A stretch of 64,000 nucleotides of DNA from positions 6,033-70,032 of the forward strand of contig RDEW01000058.1 in assembly GCA_011109175.1 (NCBI GenBank). The letters run 5' to 3'. Both the position numbers and the translations under genes were made by a program. The notes under the pieces are model-generated. The model was given only the letters and a program-made list of their open reading frames with translations, was not told the DNA's origin and did not search any database. Source of the DNA: Dicyema japonicum (taxonomy: Eukaryota; Dicyemida; Rhombozoa; Dicyemidae). Numbering within the stretch: the stretch's first letter is position 1; each line of letters begins with the position of its first letter. This document shows, in pieces, positions 58,150-64,000 of this stretch.

Positions 58150-58440
58150 GGTCATACAGTAACTGACTGTTTGGCTATTCCCTCTCAGAATGGCGAGCGA
58201 GATTCTCTCAGCAGGCCTCACAGAGATCTCCAGTGAGTGTAGAAATCCGATTCCCTAGACGACCCAGGAATTCGAGCTTCAAAAACCAAGAGAACCGGAT
58301 GTTTCAGCTGCAAGCGGAATAAACAAAACATCCTCTGATAAGACCGCGTATTTTGCTTTTTGATAGATCAGAGCAGGAACTTTGATGTAGGCGAAACATT
58401 TTATAAGACTACGGTGATCTTTCATTTCCTACGGTGATCT
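58150..58440 (-). pseudogene. RT-C C-terminal fragment between ARF and the next gene
   Basis: The minus strand reads A-K-Y-A-V-L-S-E-D-V-L-F-I-P-L-A-A-E-T-S-G-S-L-G-F then stop, and further on A-E-R-I-S-L-A-I-L-R-G-N. This fits K-Y-..-F-x-P-x-A-x-E-S/T-S-G and R-Q-K-I-G-I-A-I-x-R-G-N of other RT-C copies. It is an old insertion in the gene-dense part. Confidence 0.6.
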
Positions 58441-58636
58441 TTCTTTAATATAGCTTTATTTGCTTTCTGCGTTTCACTTGTACAATATCCCAAGCGATCC
58501 CAACTCATCATAACGCAACTCAGTAAGCAGTTTTGAACTTCTTGCGTTAATTTGACTTTCAAAAACCTAAAGCAAATTAATAAATTAAATTCCAAATGAA
58601 TCCGATTTCGCCAGCGACAAAGGCAGAATCACAATT

Positions 58637-59190
58637 CTATAAATGCTGCAGATACATCCGTAAATGACTCCATCCGCTCTTGACTCCTTTATTATAAACA
58701 AGAATTCTCAGATTACAAGGGCTTACATCCCTCAATTTTCTTTTTACAGGCCTCAGATCCCCATCGGGAATTTCAGGATGTGTTATATGAAAATGTCCAC
58801 AAAAATTTCTCCCAATAAACAACGCGTATATTTTATTGCCTCAAATTACCAGCTAACTAAGTGTCCAGACAAAAAATAGTACTGACGAAAACGGGCATTT
58901 TGTAATGCTCTTCTCATTGGAATAATATCACCTCAGAGAGGTTTTCAATGTATCCGATAAGAATTCCGTAGATTGCAGTTAGGAAAGTTGCTTTTCATAG
59001 GAATTATTGTTGTCGACAATAAAATAGATTTGGCAAGTCTTTCAAGAAACATAGACTCTAAAATAGGATCAATGACTCTGGTGGTGGTTCTCTGTTAACC
59101 AAGAACATGGATGGCCATTGATCACGATGCACAAGCATAGATATTGATCGACCAACAGGGGATCGACAAACTGGGTTCTAGAGTTTTAAG
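58637..59190 (-). CDS. Unassigned spliced gene with a membrane segment
   Basis: The minus-strand reading uses several short GT..AG gaps (about 42, 27, 22 and 18 nt). It gives P-V-C-R-S-P-V-G-R-S-I-S-M-L-V-H-R-D-Q-W, F-L-K-D-L-P-N-L-F-Y-S, T-F-L-T-A-I-Y-G-I-L-I-G-Y-I (a likely membrane helix), S-S-V-L-F-F-V-W-T-L and a C-terminal part G-R-N-F-C-G-H-F-H-I-T-H-P-E-I-P ending S-H-L-R-M-Y-L-Q-H-L-stop. The C-terminal 61 codons are in one open frame. The gene follows the MED1 stop on the same strand within tens of bases. The L-x-D-L-P-..-F motif before a helix faintly recalls ABCG transporters, but I do not assign a function. The start is not placed; the 18-nt gap is doubtful. Confidence 0.4.
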
Positions 59191-59241
59191 GAGATCCTTA
59201 GAATGTAAATTGAAAAAAACTGTTTAAATAAAATCATTTAG

Positions 59242-61989
59242 TTAATTCTTTTTATCCTTCTTTTTAGGAATTCTAAAGTTTGGGACAAAATCCTCAGAAT
59301 ATACAAATCTCTCCTTATGAAACTGAGTCAAATTTCTTTCGGTTTCCGACGTAACATCGACCGGGGACGGCTTATAAACTTCTAACGGAGTGTAATCCAT
59401 CATAGAAGGAACTGAATTATTCTCAGTAACTGGGTTTCTGTGAAAATCTTGATTATAGGAATTTTCCAACAAAGCGTTTTCCACTATACTTGTCACATTC
59501 TTGTTTCCAGAATAGCACGAATATGAATCTTTAACCACGAAATTCTCATCAAATTGAGGATCATCATTTTCAAATTTAAAAATAGATTTGGCGGGCAATT
59601 TTGTATATTTTTCTGTGCTTTGTGAGTGATAGCTAAAATCCCTTTCTGTGAAGGACGAATCATTATAGACATCCTCAGATTTAAAAGAAAACGAAGTCTC
59701 TGAGCCTTTAGACCAATTCTGAGATTGAAACTCAAAATCAGGTAACAGCTCTGGTCTAATATAGTCAGGTTTAGTAATATGCCGATTCTTACTCTTCGTT
59801 ATTCCAACAAAATCAGGATCTTGACCAGAATTGTTAATATTTCTAGCATCAAAAATGACATTCGAGTTTTTCTTTCTTCGAGTTCGTTTTTCCTTCATCT
59901 GAGTCTCATCACGAATCTTTCTTGGTCGACCACGAGGCTTTCTCTGGCATTCTTGATCACATTCCTCAGTCATTTTGCATCTTAAAAACGTTTCTGGTTC
60001 ACAGTTAATCTCTTGGACGTGTTTGTTGGGACTTTTCTCTTTTTTCGGCCACTCCCAAGAGAGGGGCGTCGAAGGTGTACCCACCAGGAACATTACGATT
60101 TTCAGAGGAAGAGAAAAACTTCATTTTAGCAAACTTCTCTTCATAAGTAGGAATCCCAAAGTCAGCATTTGTTTTGTTGCTGATATATTTCACATAACCA
60201 GGCGACTCCTCCTTATTAATTTGGGTTTCCTGCTCCTTAGTGACTTCCATGGACTCAGAAATTCCGCATGCCTCTGAATTGTCGTCAAACTAAGTTAAGG
60301 TCAAACGTGCTTCCAGCTACCTGCGAAATTGGCTCATATTCTGAACCAATTACTTCATTTTTCAATAAATTCAAATCCTGTGACTCAGATTCAACACATT
60401 CTGTGATATGTAGAGCTTTCAGTACTATAGGAACGGACAAAAAGCTAGAAACTTATTAAATGAGTAAAAACCGACGAAAAATGATGGTTAATTTTCTACT
60501 CAGTTCTTCATCTCCTTCCACGTGGCAAGAGGGTTCAGAGAAAGTCAGAATAAAGTCCACTACTGGTAAGTACATTATATACGGATTAAAAAGTCATCCT
60601 TGTAAACCATAAGTAAAGATATTTTGCTTTCGGAAATACCTCTGATGGCAATGTTTCCAATTTCACGCTGGTTAACCATTTCTGGAATAGATTTGGCGGT
60701 CTTTTTCAGCGGATTTTGCAAACAGTTTAGTAGTGTCGTGTTTAATAAAAGTTGGTTTCTAACAATATTGACGATTGAAATTAATTGGGAGATATTTCCG
60801 AAGCAAATGTAATCCAATTTGTAACCATTCTTAGATTTCAATATTTTAAAGTCAATATTCTGAAAATTTAGAATACAAGATACGCTCATTTCCTTAGTCT
60901 TGGCAATATCCAAATCTAGTAGACTGATAAACTCTCCCTTTTCTCCATTTCCGACGTTCATTCCTTCAATTCCGGCCAATTTAGTCATATTTTCTTCACA
61001 CATCACAACAGAATGTTCAAAAGTCAAGGCAAACGCAAAATTGGAAGGGCAACTATTCGACTGAGGAGATCTCATGATCAACTCACTAAACATGAAATAA
61101 AGCTTATAAACGAATTTTCAGACGAGCAAAGTGGCTGTGTTTGAATCTGGCAGGAAACACCTCCTTTTACCTCAACGTAAGCTTTAAAGCACTTTTTGCC
61201 ACGTTGAAATATCGTGAGACAGGTAGGCACACCTTGAATTGTTAAAAATCAAAACCAATCTTTCTTGTTTCGGATGCTCCCAGTAAAAGTCTGTTAATCC
61301 TATCCGATTCCCCGTCTCTAAAAATATCGACAAAACAAACTTTAGACATGAAAATATCGTATCGATGTCTTTCTCTAGTGAGCACAGGCATCTGTACATT
61401 AAAAGCAAGTCGTTCCTTCGAAGGTTAAATAAGCAAAATAAACGAGGTCGCCTGAAAATTAAACAATCTCTTCAGTCCCTTCAAATGCTCGACAAGTTGA
61501 ACGACGTCAAGTTTTCTAAAATTTAAAAATGGCTCGAACTTTAGAATCGGCAAAAATAAAGGAAAGTTCTAAAGTAATTAGGATGCGATACCTTTTTTTC
61601 ATTTCTCAGCACAAAGTTGACGTTAGAGACTTTGGGTCCGTCGGCAATCGTAAATTCGATATGAAAGTTATTTGTGCTTAGAAAACACTCGTGCCATTTT
61701 TTATTAAGGAAAATCTCAAATCTGCAACAATCGCAGCATATTTCAGCATCTCTATAACATTGCCAATTTTTGCTAATATTAGTTAGTTGTACAACCATCT
61801 CCTCTGTCAAGCCTGTCAGTTAAGACTTTTTTGACTTTTGTGAGGTATAAAGGGTTACATGTCATATCTCTCTACTTATAAGTAAATTGAATAAACATTA
61901 GCATTTAACTTCAGTTTTTCTAATGTTCTGTCCCACGAAAGATTTGAAGCCCTAGCTTTCTTTAAAATATCGTAATCTGTTATGCTCAT
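59242..61989 (-). CDS. MED1: Mediator complex subunit 1 with AT-hook tail
   Basis: MED1 is the Mediator subunit that contacts nuclear receptors and other activators. Recognition rests on ordered matches: S-W-D-R-T-L-E-K-L (start), C-F-L-S-T-N-N-F-H-I-E-F, V-V-Q-L-V-E-H-L-K-G-L-K-R-L-F-N-F, C-L-C-S-L-E-K-D-I, C-P-S-N-F-A-F-A-L-T-F, L-I-S-I-V-N-I-V-R-N-Q-L-L-L-N-T and F-R-R-F-L-S-V-P-I-V-L-K-A-L. Introns that keep frame: 61,569-61,591 (23 nt), 61,416-61,443 (28), 61,318-61,340 (23), 61,233-61,255 (23), 61,086-61,111 (26), 60,563-60,582 (20), 60,445-60,471 (27), 60,290-60,320 (31). Exon 1 (from 61,989) joins the next exon through an unresolved stretch at 61,815-61,925. One extra T in 60,040-60,045 must be ignored. 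The C-terminal about 300 residues are charged and disordered with an AT-hook R-K-P-R-G-R-P-R-K. Confidence 0.85.
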
Positions 61990-62427
61990 GTACCTTCCCC
62001 ACGAACAACTGAAATTCAAAATTTAAAAAAAATAATATTTATTAAATATTTAAAAATATTTATACTAAATCTAAAATACAAGAACTCAGTAATAATCTTA
62101 TTTACTATGATTATTTCTACCATAATTCTAATAAGTTTCACGCGTGTTTGCTTGACAGCATTAAGCACAACAAAGCCACTTAATTGCTGGTTTCCTAAAA
62201 AGGGCCGAAGCAAGAATTTGTATTTATTCATTAAACACGCTATATTTTAGTAAATGTTTTTATTTCGTCACTTATAAGCAAATGTTGACTCCTTAGCGAG
62301 AAGATCAAATGAAGAGTAAAGATGGATGACTGTTACAATACTTTTCTCATAGGAAAATTTTTCAAAATAAATTTAGTTACCTGGTTACATGGAAATCGGT
62401 AAGAATATTTGATTTAAAAAACAACTA
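61990..62427. promoter_or_regulatory. Divergent intergenic region between MED1 and dynein
   Basis: 438 bp separate the two start codons, which point away from each other, so both promoters must lie here. The MED1-proximal half is very AT-rich (TTAAAAAAAATAATATTTATT). No motif can be assigned with confidence. Confidence 0.45.
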
Positions 62428-64000
62428 TGCCTACTATTTTAGATGAGTTTGAACATAAAAGGAAAGCAAGAATTGAGCCTTTAAATCTGACGTCATATTC
62501 CCTCAAAGACGTCTTGACATTACATTCGATAATAATGCCTTTCAAATAGACAACAATTCTGCCAACAAAGCCACATCACTAACATTTCCAGAATCGTGTC
62601 CCAAACTACCAAAATTAGAGCCTTTGGTAATATTTGACAACTCATAAATAGCCGTATCTCCAAAAAGTCCAAATAAAGAATCAACCTTCCTACATTCAAG
62701 AGAAAAACAGAAAAAATTACGAAAAGGAAAAACGGCTATACGCCATCGACGACTCAAAGTCTAAATCTCAACGAAAGCAATCCCTGGACAACATTCAGCT
62801 AAGAAAAGTAATATAAATTATTCATTTAGGCGGTTCTAGCCAAATATGAAGTTAATATACCAAAGACCCTTTCTGTGCTACCAAAAAACAAAATTGAAAC
62901 TCAGTTGATTTTCACGGACGAATATAACGGCTGCAGGAATCTGCTTGAAATAATCGGAGTGATTCGCCAAAACGCTTGGCTGGGGTTTTTCTACATGATC
63001 CCTGCGGTCTCAAAGTCAAGTGTGCAGTATCACTACTATAACCTCAAGTAAGCCAATTGAATGTATTTTCAGAGTCACAAATTACCAGCGTATTTTCAAG
63101 CTGGACTATTGCACGATCAGTTCTATTGGGGTGACCAGATCGACTCAGGGGGACGAGGTTGACTTTACCCACCTTGATGTATATGAACAAGAGTACAAAC
63201 ATTTCTGGCGACACAAAAGTTAGAGAAACTTAAAATTTAGATTCCAACGTTCCAAAATTTTCAAGCAGGGTGGAAGGCATTTTCTTGTGTGGCGTTGGAC
63301 AATTCGCTGCGAGAAAATAAAAAAATGCCAAGAAAACCATAGAAAACTCGCTTTTCTTGGTCAACGCTGTAATTTACGGTTTTCAATTTAGCCTCTGCGG
63401 TCGGCTCTATTGAGTCTCCGGGGGATGATTTACAGAATTTGTGATTTGTCCCTGACAAATTTTTCCTACGACGAGACGGTGACTTTGGACAAGTTCATCG
63501 AAAACCACACATTCTCGACATCTCAAGTTTAAATCCAAGTTTCGATTCTTAGATCGCCAAAAGGCTGAAGGAATTCAGATATTTGGTCATTGATATAATC
63601 AAATGCGCTTGCCGAACAAATTTGCTCGAAAGTGGCTTTAACCCTGACTTTTATCCCTCACGTGGACTTGATTCTGGTATATTGCAGTTCGTGAAAAAAA
63701 CAGATCAAACCTCTACCGAGTCTGGGAGTGACGGAGAATCAGATATTGTGGAGACGTGTGAAAATTTGTGTTACACAGAACAGGCTGAAAAGCGGGAAAA
63801 GTGCAATAGATTGGCCTGGTGACCTGTCTATTAGTATTTCAGCTTCATCTGCCTGTCGGACTATTTGATAGCGAATGCTCTCCACACCCTGACCGTCAAA
63901 TCAGTCGAATCAATAAAGGACTTCTTTTTTAGCAAAATACAGCTGACTCCCTCAGACAACGTCATTTCAAACTTCACTCGAACGAAGGAGGACGTCAGCA
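62428..64000 (+). CDS. DNAH: Axonemal dynein heavy chain, N-terminal part (cut by window edge)
   Basis: The motor protein of cilia; this is the tail region. Key matches: A-V-L-A-K-Y-E-V-N, D-Y-C-T-I-S-S-I-G-V-T-R, V-D-F-T-H-L-D-V-Y-E-Q-E-Y, (K)-I-P-T-F-Q-N-F, V-W-R, N-S-L-F-L-V-N-A-P-L-R-S-A-L-L-S-L-R-G-M-I-Y-R-I, and C-L-S-D-Y-L-I-A-N-A-L-H-T-L. These are the tail blocks of axonemal heavy chains (compare Y-T-x-S-x-x-G-V-T, E-x-W-E-Q-E-Y, L-F-I-L-N-P-x-L-R-x-A-L-L). Introns: 62,627-62,651 (25 nt), 62,808-62,829 (22), 63,048-63,072 (25), 63,219-63,240 (22), 63,369-63,391 (23), 63,527-63,552 (26), 63,819-63,842 (24). One surplus base must be ignored at each of 63,215-63,218 (A4), 63,280-63,283 (T4) and 63,319-63,325 (A7). 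The start ATG at 62,428 is tentative and a frame change near 62,500 is unresolved. The subclass is not determined. Confidence 0.85.

Noticed and set aside
60560-60585. Canonical plus-strand donor GGTAAGT at 60,565
   Set aside because: No plus-strand coding reading supports it; the same bases form the minus-strand MED1 intron acceptor.
62016-62231. 71-codon hydrophobic minus-strand ORF upstream of MED1
   Set aside because: Composition follows the very AT-rich divergent spacer; no second copy, domain or splice link to MED1 exon 1.

Overview
The window looks like a repeat-rich piece of a small metazoan nuclear genome. Three host genes at the right-hand end (an ARF GTPase, Mediator subunit MED1 and an axonemal dynein heavy chain) can be read only after removing GT..AG introns of about 20-31 nt, most of them 22-28 nt. 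Together with the AT-rich spacers, this fits a dicyemid mesozoan best. That is an inference: other lineages with very short introns cannot be excluded from the sequence alone.

Layout. Bases 1-29,000 are mostly retroelement debris, short interspersed elements and a duplicated, decayed locus present as an inverted pair (4.3-6.2 kb and 19.2-21.3 kb) plus a third copy. A nearly intact single-ORF LINE (RT-A, RTE-like, 14,559-17,577, minus strand) with 13-bp target-site duplications splits the third copy. Bases 29,265-43,871 are a head-to-tail array of three 4.3-5.4 kb units. Each unit ends inside the start of a gag-like ORF, and only the last unit runs on into a full zinc-knuckle gag and an endonuclease domain (RT-B, jockey-like). 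Bases 45,000-56,300 are a nest of truncated RT-A, RT-B and RT-C pieces, a tRNA-derived SINE, an inverted partial array unit, and a Merlin-type (IS1016/ISXO2-like) transposase gene that itself carries three 26-28 nt introns. Bases 57,000-64,000 are gene-dense: ARF (-), an RT-C remnant (-), an unassigned spliced gene (-), MED1 (-), then a 438-bp divergent spacer and dynein heavy chain (+, running off the edge).

Four retroelement families are told apart here. RT-A has an APE endonuclease and RT in one ORF with a TAA-repeat 3' tail. RT-B has a CCHC gag, an APE endonuclease and RT, and its 3' end carries a GGATCAC/GTGATCC hairpin. RT-C has an RT ending in a PD-(D/E)XK-like tail with a conserved F-x-P-x-A-x-E-[ST]-[ST]-G block. 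RT-D has an FIDD-box RT and an N-P-D-I-V-V-Y-D-K nuclease-like tail. Several short non-autonomous repeats share the RT-B-like hairpin terminus.

Reading frames of otherwise well conserved proteins are repeatedly broken by single-base changes in homopolymers. Either the underlying assembly has indel errors or some copies are decaying, so ORF breaks here should not be over-read. Two Ns lie at about 1531 and 3033.
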